The translations under genes and the position numbers were made by a program. From Delphinapterus leucas (lineage: Eukaryota; Chordata; Mammalia; Artiodactyla; Monodontidae): a DNA stretch of 64,000 nt. This document shows positions 35,171-47,585 of this stretch, one piece after another. The stretch lies in assembly GCF_002288925.2 (NCBI RefSeq), contig NW_022098048.1, positions 19,162,220 through 19,226,219 of the forward strand, given 5' to 3'. Every line of letters starts with the position of its first letter. Positions within the stretch are counted from its first letter, which is position 1. Under the pieces are notes generated by a model. That model was given only the letters and a program-made list of their open reading frames with translations, was not told the DNA's origin and ran no database searches.

Positions 35171-35629
35171 TGATGCTGCTGTTGTTGTTGTTGTCACTAG
35201 ATTCTGAAAACTCCAGGAAATATTCTTCCCTTACGGTTGTGTCAGATTGTGGCAAACATGTGATTCACTGTGGTTCTCCTACTTACTCTTGTCAATTCCT
35301 CTCTTCCTCTTCTCTTGTCATCCCCCTCCCCCATACTCCCACCCCCTTCGCTCTTCACTGCTCCCAGGCTTATAGGCATTTCCCCTCACAGACTCTTTCT
35401 TCACAAATCACCCTCCTTTCTGGAAAAAGAGTGGGATTTATGGAAAGCCAAGGGATTTGAGAGTCTCCAGGGAAAAAGAGATGAGATGAAGTAGATGAGG
35501 GCTTTCGGTTGATTCCGACACTCTAGGACATCACGGGTGAACTTTAAGGATGTCTAGAGATGAATGGGGAATCAACTGAGTTGTTTGGAGGGTAAGGTGA
35601 GAAAATTTTCTGTGCTTATCAAGATGCTT
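35171..35629. other. Unassigned non-coding stretch
   Basis: No gene or repeat family recognised. Confidence 0.4.
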
Positions 35630-35640
35630 AAAAGAAGGTA

Positions 35641-36350
35641 TTTACCTCACACCAGTCAGAATGGTCGTTATTTAAAAGTCTACAAACAACAAATGCTGGA
35701 GAAGGTGTGGAGAAAAGGGAACCCTCCTACACTACTGGTGGGAATGTAAATTGGTGCAGCCACTCTGGAAAACAGTATGGGGGTTCCTCAAAAAACTAAA
35801 AATAGAACTACCATATGACCCAGCAATCCCACTACTGGGTGTATATCCAGAGAAAACTATAATTCTAAAAGATACATGTACCCCAATGTTCATAGCAGCA
35901 CTACTCACAATAGCTAAGACATGGAAGCAACCTAAGTGTCCATCAACAGATGAATGGATAAAGAAGATGTGGTACATATATACAATGGAATATTACTGAG
36001 CCATAAAAAGGATGAAATAATGCCATTTGCAGCAACATGGATGGACCTAGAGATGATCATACTAAATGAAGTAAGTCAGAAAGAGAAAGACAAATACCAT
36101 ATGATAACACTTATATGTGGAATCTAAAATATGATACAAATCAACATATCTATGAAACAAAATCAGAATAACAGATATAGAGAACAGACTTGTGGTTGCC
36201 AAGGGGGAAGGGGTGGGAGAAGGAAGGAACGGGAATTTGGAATTAGCAGAGGCAAACTATTATATGTAAGATGGATAAATAGCAAGGAATACCACAGGGA
36301 ACTATATCCAATATCCTGTGACAAACCGTAATGGAAAAGAATATGAAAAA

Positions 36351-36396
<46 letters not shown>

Positions 36397-36483
36397 ATAA
36401 CTGAGTCACTTTGCAGTACAGAAGCAATTAACAACACTGTAAATCCCAACTATACTTCAATAAAATTTAAATAAATAAATAAA
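35641..36483 (+). mobile_element. 5'-truncated L1, ORF2 end and 3'UTR
   Basis: Plus-strand L1 of about 840 bases beginning in ORF2 (ACCTCACACCAGTCAGAATG) and ending in an AAATAAATAAATAAA tail. The C-terminal ORF2 frame [19 protein letters not shown] is open at about 35,790-35,860. The target duplication is about AAAAGAAGGTA (35,630-35,640) and AAGAGAAGGTA (36,482-36,492). A (TG)n run at 36,358-36,394 lies in the 3'UTR. Confidence 0.94.
36358..36394. repeat. (TG)n microsatellite in L1 3'UTR
   Basis: About eighteen TG units with no interruption. It sits where related L1 3'UTRs in this window have short TATATG/TG-rich sequence, so it is an expansion of a native L1 motif. Confidence 0.95.
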
Positions 36484-36879
36484 GAGAAGGTACTGACAAT
36501 ATTCTGGAAGCAGAAAGCCTAGTATAAGGAAAGAGGTGAGAAAGGTCATGAGAGGAGGAGAATGAAGGACCAAGAGAAAAGAAGGATGAAAACTTTGACA
36601 ACCAGAGATCATCCCAGAGTCAGCCTGGCTTGGAGGTGTAAAAGATGAGTTTGGAACCAAGCCTATCATTGGGCAGCATTCTTAAAGCTGGTTTTAGTTC
36701 TTAAGATGTGAATAACTAGTCTCAGTAAGCTGAGAAATCCTGTACCTTTAAGGATTGTGGAAAGTTAGAGAGATGAAAGCTATTACCCAACTTGATGGAA
36801 GGTTTTGATCATCTGTTTCCTATATGTGGTCAAATATTATATATCTTTACTCTTGAATATATAATACATTTTTCTGTGA

Positions 36880-37235
36880 TTCTTTTTGTAAGAAAAATAT
36901 TTTTCTTGAAGTGTAATGTACCTATTGAAAAGTGCATATATCATAAATGTTCAGCTTGGGGAACTTCACAAAGAAAACCCAGCCACGCACCAGCATTCAG
37001 ATCAACAGATGGAACATCACTAGACACCCCCAAGGCCCCCTTGTGCTCCCACATGGTTATTAGCACAACCTCCCTGCCTTGACTGGGGTAACAGGAAGTG
37101 TCCTGACATCTAGAAGTTTAGAATAGATTCCCTGTCTTTGTACTTTATTTAAACAAAGTCATACAGTATGTATGACTGATTATGATTTAGTGTCTGACTT
37201 CTTTTTCTAAGACTTACTTACAATATTAAAAATTT
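36880..37235 (-). mobile_element. Old L1M 3'UTR fragment
   Basis: ACCTATTGAAAAGTGCATAT, then CAACAGATGGAACATCACTA and CAAAGTCATACAGTATGTAT fit the reverse of an old L1M 3'UTR. No target duplication is evident. Confidence 0.7.
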
Positions 37236-39325
37236 TATATAACTTTCTAAACAAATACCCAGGGTATGTATATATATATATGTAAGAAAAATTAGTAAAT
37301 CTTTTATAAATTGTGTCATTCATTTATTCAGTTGGTATCTATACCATGAGGGATATAAAGAAGGGAGAGATAGATCTCTGCCCTTAAAATCGTCACATCT
37401 CTAGTGAAGGTTAAAGTGCTCTGTGGCTCAGCAGAGGCAAAGGATGGAGTAAAGTGTAGAGTGCGTGGGAACAGAACCGAGCTCCTGGGCCACATTTTGT
37501 AGAAGGAAAAGTCAATGGGGCACCCAAGGGTGGGGCAGTGGCAGGGCTTCTCCCCAGATTCAGGCAGGAGAGGAGCGCTTTGTCTATAGAGAATTTAAAA
37601 ATCATAAATCATAAATGAAAATGCTTTTTATTATCACCATGTGCCAACAATTCTATAATCATTATCAGTGTCATAATATCTCCCCTCTCAAAAAAGTTTT
37701 GTGGCTCTAGGTTCTAGATGATTACTGTATGTGAAATCTTCAGATTAGCACATTTTTATTAGTAAACAGGTCATACTACTAAATAGGTAGTCTGCATGGG
37801 AGTTAACGTAGAAAATGCCCAGTTTCCCTGTGGACTCAGCTACACGTGTTTGTTTCAAGAGCGAGTTCCCAAGGGTCCTGAGTCATTCAAGTTCACATGG
37901 GGCACAGTTTAGTCTTCACCCCCTATGGTGGATCCGAGGTAAACAACAATCGAGATGAAGAAACAGAACTTGAGTTACTTCATTCTGTCTTTCTTTGTGA
38001 TCACTTGGAATTTTTCTGAGTGTTTAAAATTTAAAACAGTGAACCAGGGTGTGGGCCTCGAGCTGCTATCTCTTGTTTGGTAAGTGCAAATTTTAGTTCA
38101 TATGTAAAATATTTTACATAATTTGATTATCTTTAAAATTGATATTTCTTCTTTTGTGTTTCTTAATTAACTAAGAAGTGATTGATCCAGAAATTACAAT
38201 GTTCACTTAGTGATACAATTTCATGGTTACCTAAATTGGACCTTTTGCATTTAATTGGAAAGTCTTGATTCATTCCTTTCCCCCTTTTTCAAACATTGAT
38301 ATTTTACATTATTTTTTTTTTTTACTAACATGATTATACATACAAAATTCAATAAAAGGAAAGTTTTCATTGTTTGCATTTATTTTCTGGCCATGATCCA
38401 TTTAATTTCATGATTATTGCCAAAAATAATTTTGTTATATAGAAGAGGATGTGTTAAAAATGGTCCACTCAGGGCATCAGATAAACAAGGGTTACCATTG
38501 AGAGAAAAAAAGCGCTCGGTATTTCAGCTATTCAAGGTGCTATTGCTAGTGAATTTTAAAAGAGAGTTATTTCCCTAAATTTTGGGAAGGACTGGTTCGT
38601 ATCTTTCTCTAAATGGAAGTGAAAATGGGACTTGCCTAAAACTGGGAGTGCTTAGTGAACGTTAGATTTTGGAAGCCAGATGAAAGCATGGCGCCAACAT
38701 GGCAGTTCACTAGGTCCAGGGCAGCTTGTTCAGTTTGGGAAGGGGCTGACCATCTGCTTTGGGCTTTTTAAGTGTGCTTAAGTAGTCTGAGATGGGCTTT
38801 GTTGCTTTGGGTCTTTGTGTTGGGGTGTATTATTAATCCAAATTGTTGGAAGCCAGTCTTGCAGGAGGTAAGGTTTTGAATTCCTGATGGTGTGTGAATG
38901 TTTATCCCCAAGGTTTCTCTCTGGGATGAATTGATTTGTGGGCCAGAAATGAGGCTGAATTCCTACATCAGGTTAAAGGCCCAAGGGTGTTTGGTTTAGA
39001 AGCCTACCCCAAGCCCTCATCTGCATACGGATAAAGGCTTCTTCCCTCCTGGCCCAAGCTTGGCAGTGGCCAGTTGCTAATGCAAGCTGTTGGGGGAACA
39101 AAGCAGAAATCAATTTAGCTTCCACCTGAATGGAAGTAGGGCCAAAAGGAAAGGTCCCTCATCCTCATTAAGGTTTACTCATTTTTTTTTTTTAAATGCA
39201 GGAAACTATCTCTAGTCCCATTTCACAGACTTCTTCCACCTCAGATACTGAAAGAACCTCAGCTTTTCTTTATCTTTCCTTCTGCCTTAATCAGGCATCT
39301 CTTCTCCAGGTTTTCTAAAACAGTG
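37236..39325. other. Unassigned stretch of about 2.1 kb
   Basis: This is the longest part of the window in which I recognise no repeat. Open frames are short (64 codons at most). No splice-flanked conserved-looking exon stands out. AT-rich runs lie near 38,310. Confidence 0.4.
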
Positions 39326-39327
39326 TA

Positions 39328-39705
39328 TTAGTTTGCTAGGGCTGCTATAACAAAATACCACAGGCCATGTGGCTTAAATAACAGAAATTTATTTTTAGCA
39401 CAATTCTGGAGGCCAAGAGTCCAAGATCAAGGTGTCAGTAGGGCTGATTTCTTCTAAGGGCCTCTCTCCTTGGCTCGTAGATGTCCGTCTTCTTTGTCTT
39501 CATGTGGTCTTCTGTGTGTGTCTGCATCCTAATCTCTTCTTACAAAGATACCAGTCATATTGGATTAGGGCCCACCCATATGACTTCATTTGGCTTTAAT
39601 TACCTCTCTAAGACCCCATCTCCAAATACAGTCCCATTCTGAAGTCCTGGAGGTTAAGACTTCAACATATAAATTTCAGGAGGGACACAGTTGTGGTGGG
39701 GGCAT
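39328..39705 (-). mobile_element. MaLR LTR (MLT1-like)
   Basis: On the plus strand TGTATTAGTTTGCTAGGGCT through GGAGGCCAAGAGTCCAAGAT, TTGGATTAGGGCCCACCCAT and CATATAAATTTCAGGAGGGA. This is a nearly complete solitary LTR of the ERVL-MaLR class on the minus strand. No internal region lies beside it. Confidence 0.9.
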
Positions 39706-41600
39706 AGCACACAGGATCTTCCAAGTGCTACTTGAAGCTGAGAATGACATTTCTGGTCCTAAATGATGGATTAGCCATCTTTTCCCTTGCCTTGGAAAAT
39801 ATTCTGGGTCAAAATAAAATATGACCTCAAGACAGGCTAGACCCACATATGTCCTAGTAAGTTAGCTGTCGGTTGTGGAGATGGGTGTTTCCTCAGCGTC
39901 TGGCACTCAAGTGTGAGTACTCCAATTCAGGGCTTTGGAAGATACATGACTAAATTAAAGAATCAAAATTTGGGGAAGGCTTATATGCTGGGGAGAGGAT
40001 GGGGAGGTGTTATTAAGACTATGATTTGTATTATTTGAAAATAATGTCTAAGTTCTCTTAATGAAGCAAATGAGTCAAGTGTGGTAAACATCTAGCAAGT
40101 TGGTCAAGAATTCTAGGAGGATAGGATTTAGTTGACACTGTCTTTATAAATGGATCCAGGCACATTATTGTAGCCATTGTCCTGATGGATGAAGGTTATA
40201 CAATCCCAAGGCCAGAAACTAATAAGACCTGGGCAGGGCAGGAGGAGAGTGTGTATGTGGAGAAATCCCACTAAGTCTATCTCTTTATGATTGTAGAATT
40301 CTCTGCTTATAGCTGGGAAAATGGGGAATTTGGTCCATTTCTATGCTGGGATATTATAAGGAGAGAACATCAACTAGCATTTGACTTGTACTAAAAGATA
40401 TTTCTGCCTAGAACTTTCTAGATTAGAAAAAGAGAAAGAAAATCCACACCTCTTGAAGATAAATAATCTAATTTAACCTGAGAAAGTGGTAAGGAATAAC
40501 ATGATTTTAAAACATATTAGAGCCATTGTTATTGTGATCAGGAGAAAGAAATGACCGGTGTGATACAGACAGTGTTTCTGATTTTGTTTAAATACAGCTG
40601 ACTTTAATCTATTTTCTCTGTTCCTATTGCTTTTACATTTTTCTTTGAATATGCATAGCTATCAAGGCTACAGTAGAGCTGTAAAGATGAAAAGGGTTAC
40701 AGTGCATTGGAGAGGTATAGTCCAACGTGTAACAAGGTGAAATGTTACAATAGCAGTAATAAAACTTAACCTGGGCCTTGCATTTATTAACTGATTCATT
40801 CAGTTAACAAAGTTTTGGGTACTGTGAAGGTGTTTCTATGAACAGCCAGGAAGTCGTTGTCTTCAGGAAGCTGATATTCTTAATGGATCTACTACTCTGA
40901 ATAATATGCACAGACAAATCACTAAGATAAATGATGATTTTCCACAAGCAAAGTTTGGGTACACCTTATAAAAACTCAAAATATAAATTAAAACATAACA
41001 GAAATTTTCAGTTTCTTCTTTGAAGGCTTTGAAAGCTGGTTCTGCTTCAACATATTAGACCTCGGAGGGTCTCTAACAGGGGAAGATGAAATCATTTACG
41101 CCACAGGAGTACTAAAGGTATTTGTCCATTGGGGGTAAAAATCAAATAAAAGCTTTTACCTAACACATTTGAAATTACTCATAACTCTTACTATGATTAA
41201 CTCTCACAAATACCCAAGAAACTTCACTCAGAGCCCAAGTTACATCTGAAATAGTGTGTGTCCAAATGGTTATAGATCTGAACTTCTTCTTTAAAAAAGA
41301 ATATGCTCTCTACCCTTGATCTTTTCTAAGGTAGTATTGTGATTGGTTTAAATCAGGTGTTAATTGCCTTACATTTTGGAGAGCCATCCATTCACTGATA
41401 TGACCATCATAAATCCATCCATCTTCCACCCATCCATCCATCTATCCATCCAGTGGCTTACCCAGTACCTGGCCTGCCACAGACTCTCAGTGAATATTTG
41501 TTGAATGAATAAATAAATCTACTAAACCTTGATTGTCTACTAAATGCTATTTATAATCTAGAGACCCAGTAGCTAATTATACCTGGAGACTCTTTGTAGC
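39706..41600. other. Unassigned stretch with small repeat pieces
   Basis: At about 40,780-40,930 there is a weak match to the ancient repeat family of 55,055. At 41,408-41,452 lies an imperfect ATCC run. At about 41,455-41,515 an L2 3' end (CAGTGAATATTTGTTGAATG) is readable. The rest is unassigned. Confidence 0.45.
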
Positions 41601-41612
41601 CATTGGCTTTCT

Positions 41613-41775
41613 ATTGGGTTGGCCAAACAGTTCCTTCGGGTTTTTCCGTAAGATGGACCATGTTTCACTCATTGGTTTTCAAGAGGAGTTTGTATTGGTT
41701 GTTATCTTGGTGACAGGGGAGGTGTGAGTATAATTTTATTACAAATAGCTTTCCTAACACAAAAATATTTCAATG
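41613..41775 (+). mobile_element. Mariner-like element, one terminus only
   Basis: ATTGGGTTGGCCAAACAGTT, then CCTTCGGGTTTTTCCGTAAG, is the terminal inverted repeat of the artiodactyl/cetacean mariner family. The expected inverted partner (ending TTGGCCAACCCA) is not found downstream, and no transposase frame is visible. The right boundary is a guess. Confidence 0.75.
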
Positions 41776-42620
41776 ATGTGCAACTTTTAGATACACCTAG
41801 GAAGAGTTATTAAGAAACTTAAGCACTAGGTTAACTGTTAGGAAAACTTATAGGCAATATAAAGCCTGATACCCGTGTGAGTTTTAAGAACATGGTAGCT
41901 AAGTGTTTGGGCTGAGAGTTGGCACCATCTCTGGGAGGAGGATACAGTGACTGGGGTTCACTTGAAAACCTCCAGGGACTTGCTGAAATTCTCCTTCATG
42001 TCCCTTTGGGGGAATTAAATTCACTATGTCAACCAGTCCTCAAAGAATTCTCAGTCCCCCAAGGGAAGAGAGGTTGGGAGGAGGGAGAAGCGTGATGCTG
42101 GAGACAGGCTAACGCTGGCATGTACTGGACCACATTTACTCCTGTTCAGTCTATGTGCACCTGATGTCTGGCTCTTGGTCCTACCGAGGAAGCTTAGCAG
42201 ATACCAGATGCATCATTTCAACTAGTAGTTTTTGGTGTTTTGTGGTTTACCAGTCACTTTCTCACAGTGCTTCTCAAACTCCTCCTCCAAACTACCCCCA
42301 ACAGCAGAGTCGAATGAACACAGTCCCCCAGGCCCTCAGGAGTAGCACCAAGCATCCTGAAGCAAACCCGAGATTAGGAGGTCTCCTAATTTTTGATAAA
42401 ACTTATGCGTATTTTGATTCGTATATGGCTCTGGGTTTGTTTTAATGTGGAAAATAATGCTCTAAATTCATTATCATGGAGTAAAATGTACCCTCAAGAC
42501 AATAACGTCTGCACACCCTCACCCGCTCTGCTCTCCTCACTGGGTGCACATCTGCTTTCACCCCACCATCTCCCTGTGGGCGGGGAGGGGAAACAAGGGC
42601 CAGAGTGGTTAATCAAAGCT
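41776..42620. other. Unassigned non-coding stretch
   Basis: Frames of 96 and 82 codons at 42,155-42,641 have no recognisable content. No repeat family assigned. Confidence 0.4.
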
Positions 42621-42624
42621 GATA

Positions 42625-42812
42625 ATTACTTCCACTTCTGAGTACTCACCAAAATACCAGGCATTGTCTTAAATAGTTTCATGCACAACTAATTCTCACA
42701 GCCACCTTATCACCACCATCTCAAAGAATTGTCAAGGTCACAGGGTTATAAGGAGTTAGCCTGGATTTGAACCCAGTTTGCCTGACTCCAAAGGACCCCA
42801 CTCTCTGTTATA
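42625..42812 (-). mobile_element. MIR SINE
   Basis: AATTCTCACAGCCACCTTAT, then CAAGGTCACAGGGTTATAAG and CTGGATTTGAACCCAGTTTG match the reverse of MIR, through to the tRNA-like end. Confidence 0.88.
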
Positions 42813-43099
42813 GCATCACTCTTTTCAAATGTTTCAAACACATTTTTAATATAATCCAACTACAGTAATATTAGGGGGGTAATCTTTTTAAAGAGTGGAA
42901 CCTGTTATCCACTAGTTTTTTGAAGGGGATCAGAAGGGAGTCTTCAAAATTTGAGTGATTTACCTCTTTGAAGTTGGAAGAACCCAGAAGAAAGTGATGT
43001 AGAGACACAGGTTCCTTCCCCTCAGTCAGGCTGCAGTGGCCAGTACAGGCTGTGTACTTAGCCAGGTGCACTTGAGAAGTTCAAACACAACCACGACAA

Positions 43100-43328
43100 T
43101 TAACATATACACACTACTATATATAAAATAGATAATCAACAAGGTCCTACTGTATAGCACAGGGAACTCTACTCAGTATTCTGTAATAACCTATATGGGA
43201 AAAGAATCTGAAACAGAATAGATATATGTATATGTGTAACTGAATCGCTTTGCTGTACATCTGAAACTAACACAACATTGTAAATCAACTCTACTCCAAT
43301 ATAAAATAAAAATTAAATTTTAAAAAAG
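43100..43328 (+). mobile_element. 5'-truncated L1 3'UTR
   Basis: CTACTGTATAGCACAGGGAA, then CATCTGAAACTAACACAACA and TCAACTCTACTCCAATATAA plus an A-rich tail. About 230 bases of 3'UTR only, on the plus strand. Confidence 0.92.
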
Positions 43329-43798
43329 CCAAACAAAACCATGGCCTTGCTTTCTGAAGAACTTACAAGGTTGTCACACACTTAGGTGAGATGTGGAATC
43401 CACTCTCAAGCAATGAGTGGTTGAGTGAAGGTAAGTTGGTTGGTCTCATTACTTCAGAGGTTGGGGTTCATGGAGGAGCCGCATCTTCGAGGAAAGGTGA
43501 AGTATGATTTATTGGAGAGAGGATGGCAAAGCCCTCACTTCACCTTCACCCAAAGCATCATTTTCTTCTAAATGCTTGGCCAGTGGCTCAGTTCTCCAGC
43601 AAGTCCAAATTCTTTCTTTCAGACTTTCTGGTTCTCAGAAGTTCCCAGAGGAGATGGAAGTGACCATGCTGACTGGTTTGCTGACTGGTTTGTTTGACCC
43701 TTTCCTTCTCTTCCAATCAAATTCTGTGTGGACATCCTCCCTCCCTCTTTCCCCACATATGTGTGTTTACCTTTATATTCATTTAGGCAACATTCATT
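43329..43798. other. Unassigned non-coding stretch
   Basis: Nothing recognised. A direct repeat CTGACTGGTTTG occurs twice in a row at about 43,669-43,692. Confidence 0.45.
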
Positions 43799-43803
43799 TC
43801 TTT

Positions 43804-44347
43804 TTTAAAAATTTTATTGGAGTATGTTGATTTACAATGTTGTGTTAGTTTCAGGTGTACAGCAAAGTGATTCAGTTATACATATACATATATTCATTCT
43901 TTTTCAGATTCTTTCTCATATAGGTTATCATAGAATATTGAGTTCCCCGTGCTATACAGTAGGTCTGTTCTATCTTATATATAGTAGTGTGTGTGTGTGT
44001 GTTCATCCCAAGCTCCTGATTTATCCCTCCCCCCTACCATATTTCCCCTTTGGTAACCATCAGTTTGTTTCCATATCTGTAAGTCTCTTTCTGTTTTGTA
44101 AATAAGTTCATTTGTAGAATTTTTAAAAAAAAAATTAGATTCTACATATGAGTGATATCGTATGATATTTGTCTTTCTGTGTCTGACTTACTTCACTTAG
44201 TACTACCATCTCTAGGTCCATCCATGTTGCTGCAAATGGCATTATATCATTCTTTTTTATGGCTGACTAGTATTCTGTTGTATATATGTACCACATCTTC
44301 TTTAACCATTCCTCTGTCAATGGACATTTAGATTGCTTCCACGTCTT
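43804..44347 (-). mobile_element. 5'-truncated L1, 3'UTR and ORF2 end
   Basis: On the plus strand TTTTATTGGAGTATGTTGAT through TTCATTTGTAGAATTTTTAA to GACATTTAGATTGCTTCCAC. A possible short target duplication TTTCTTT flanks it. It interrupts an ancient repeat whose next phrase, AAGCACCTACCAGGTACTGC, follows directly at about 44,369. Confidence 0.9.
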
Positions 44348-45650
44348 TCTTTATGAAATATTTTTTTAAGCACCTACCAGGTACTGCTATGATAGTAAAC
44401 AATAGAGAAAATACTTCTGCCTTCACAGACAGAAAAGATGTCAAGTAGAGAGAAAGTACTCAGAGAGAAAAGGTAAAAATAAATGCATATATTTTCTAGT
44501 TTCCATATTTCTCTTTTGTTTTTCACCTTTTAAAAACACCTGAGCCTCCACATAGTGAGAGAACTTTAGCAGAGAAAAGGATGAGGTCACCATTCTGTTC
44601 TCTTTAACACTCATGCCTTCCTGAAATAGTCTTTCTAGACTCCAGCCTGAACAACATGATTGGAAATAATATTACTTTGTGTGTTGGCTCTTTCTGAACC
44701 CAACAGTCCACTTTTGGCAAATTGTACTAATAGCCTAGAAGCGTTGTTGGATTGCTTGTTAGCTCCAGCAATTAAATAACCATCACTTAAAAAAGAGTAT
44801 ATGGATCAGTTGGAAGCAGTAGGTGCTACATGTTGGATATAAAGTTGCCTGGACTTGCTGTGTCTGGTGTTGATAAGGTAGCAGATGGTCTAATAGACTC
44901 CATCCTTGAGCAGCTAAATTGGTAGGGTCTTGGTTTAATAATCTTGTGTTCTAATGATTTAGGCAACCGATGAAAAGCGGTGCAATTACTCACTTGTAAT
45001 GATGCCCAGTTGGCCTGGATGGAAGGGGCACTCACTCCTATGCGGTGAGATGTAATTAACTCTTGTTCCCCAGAAACAGGGCTCTTTGTAGACAGACTAC
45101 CTTGATCAGACACATCTTACCTTTGTGTTAAAACTTAAAAGCATTTTCCAAGTGAAAAATGGATCTTAGTTATTTAAATCAATAGAGGAGAGAACATTTT
45201 CTAACCCAATGTGGTTGTAGTATTTCTATGTTTCAAAAACATCCATGAATATAATTTCATTGGATTCTAAAATATGTTGCTGGGGGGAAAAGGACTTATG
45301 TGTTATGAACCATTTGTCATTGGGAGGCTTGCCTGAGCCACAGAAAATATCTGGAGGGCAATTAGAACCCAGATATCCTGAAATTTCTACCCTGATGTAC
45401 TCTTATTTTACCCAAAAGTTTCTTCCTGTCCCTTTGTACAACTTCTCATCTGTTCTTCAAGTATGCTGTGTAACTAGAGGACTCAAGTTATATCTTCTCA
45501 TATTTTTCACTTCTTGAACCTCTGCTACAGATAAATTGAGTGGTTTGTACACAATCAAAATATAGGCAGTAATTAACTACCTTTAATATTCCCCATGATT
45601 TGATGTGATTTACACAGAGTAGAATACTAATAAATATTTGTTAAATAAAA
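44348..45650. other. Ancient repeat tail, then unassigned sequence
   Basis: To about 44,480 the CACCTACCAGGTACTGCTAT phrase and the following bases match the ancient family seen at 55,055. After that I recognise no repeat or gene. Frames of 95 (minus, 44,826-45,113) and 90 codons (plus, 45,245-45,517) look like chance. Confidence 0.4.
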
Positions 45651-45654
45651 TTGC

Positions 45655-47430
45655 TTCTTAAAATATTGATTTGTAAGATCAACACACAAAAATCAATTGC
45701 ATTTCTATATACTAACCACAAACATGTAGAAGGCAAAATTAAAAGCACAGTATAATTTATAACCACTTCAAAGGAAATTAAACACTTAGATATAAATTTG
45801 ACAAAACATGTTTAGAATCTGTATTATGAAAATTACAAAATTCTGATGAAATAAATTTTAAAAAAACTTAAATAGCTGGAGAACATACACTGTTCATGGA
45901 TTGAAAGACCCAACATAGTAAAGATATCAGTTCCCCAAACGATGTATAGATTTAACATAATTCCTGTGAAAATCCCAACAAGATTTTTTTGTAGATATAG
46001 ACAAGGTTATCCTAAAATTTACATGGAAAATCACACACAGTTTAGCTATATATTAGCTAAAAAATCTTGATATAGAAAAATAAAGTGGGAGGAATTGATC
46101 TATATCCAATGTTAAGACTTATTGTATAGCTATAGTAATCTAGAATCTATAATATTGGCAGAGGGTTAGACAGACAGATCAATGGAACAGAGTAAAAAAC
46201 CCAGGAATAGACTAGAACTTACGCAAATATGCCAAACTGAGCTTTTTCAAAGGTGCAAGAGCATTTTAATGGAGGAAGTTTAGCCTTTTCAACAAGTGGT
46301 GCAAACAAACAAACAAAAGAACAAATTTCACCTAAACCTTACATCTTATAAAAAAATTATCTCAAAATTCATAATGGACTTAAAAATGAAATAGTAAACC
46401 TTTTAGGTATAAACAGGAGGAAATCTTTAGGAGCTAAGACCAGGCAAAATCATAACCACAAAAGAGAAAAATTTATAAGTTTGACCTCATCAAAATTAAA
46501 AATAAACCCTGTTAAGAGAATGAAAATACAAGCTACAGTTTGGGAGAATATATTTGCAAACCACATCTCTGACAAAGGCTAGCATCTCGAATGTATAAAT
46601 TACTCTCAAAATTCAACAGTAAAAAAGCAAACAATTCAATTAGAACCTGGGGAAAAGACATGAAGGGACATTTCACCAAAGATATACAGATGGCAAATAA
46701 GCACATGAAAAGATGTTCAACATTATTAGCCATTAGGGGAATGCAAATTAAGACCACAATGAGGTATCACTACACACCTACTAGAATGATTAAAATAAAA
46801 CATAGTGACAATGCCAAATGCTGGCAGGACGTGAAGAAACTAGATGATTCATACATTGCTGATGGGGATGTAAAATTGTTCGGCCGCTCTGGAAAACAGT
46901 TTAGTGGTTTCTTTAAAAAAAATAGTAACTACCATACAACCCAGCAATTGCACACCTGGGCATTTATCCAGAGAAATGAAGACTTGTGTTCACATACAAA
47001 TCTGTACTAGAGTATTTATAGCAGCTTTATTCACAGTAGCTCCAATTGGAAATAACTCAGATGTCCATCAGTTGGTGAATGGCTAAACAAACCGTCATAC
47101 ATATGGAATATGTCATACATGGAATAGTACTCAGCGGTAAATAGGGATGAACTATCAGTTCACCCAATGGTCTGGATGAAATGCAGAGAATTGTGCTGAA
47201 AAGCCAATCCCAAGAGGTTACATATTTCATGTTTCCATTTGATGACATTTTGAAGTAACCAAATTACAGAAATGGAGAACAGATTATTGATCTGTTGCCA
47301 GGGGTTAAGGAGGGAATGAATGCAGGCAGGAGGGAAAGGAGTGTGATGGTAGAAGCGTACCATGAGGCATCCCTGCAGTACAGGGGCTGTTCTGTGCCTG
47401 TACTGTATCTGTGTCAGTATCCTGGTAGGA
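45655..47430 (+). mobile_element. Old L1M, ORF2 3' half and 3'UTR
   Basis: Plus-strand order: AAAATCAATTGCATTTCTAT, CTGGAGAACATACACTGTTC, CAGATCAATGGAACAGAGTA, AGAACAGATTATTGATCTGT. An open piece of 139 codons at 46,591-47,010 keeps the ORF2 C-terminal pattern (DMKGHFTKDIQMANKHMKR). It is more diverged than the 12-kb L1s. The 3'UTR fades out near 47,430. No target duplication was found. Confidence 0.88.
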
Positions 47431-47459
47431 AGTATCCACTACCTAGAAGTTGGCTATTA

Positions 47460-47585
47460 GCCAAATTAATTAGCCTTTTTGTCCTTCAGTTTCCTCATCT
47501 GTAACATGATGTCATGGATTAAAGACTGTTGTAAGGACTTTATATTCTAAAGTCATTACACCATCACCATCTGATAGTCAGCAGT
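47460..47585 (+). mobile_element. MIR SINE, partial
   Basis: CCTTCAGTTTCCTCATCTGT followed by AACATGATGTCATGGATTAA and TGTTGTAAGGACTTTATATT matches the MIR core in plus orientation. Confidence 0.75.
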
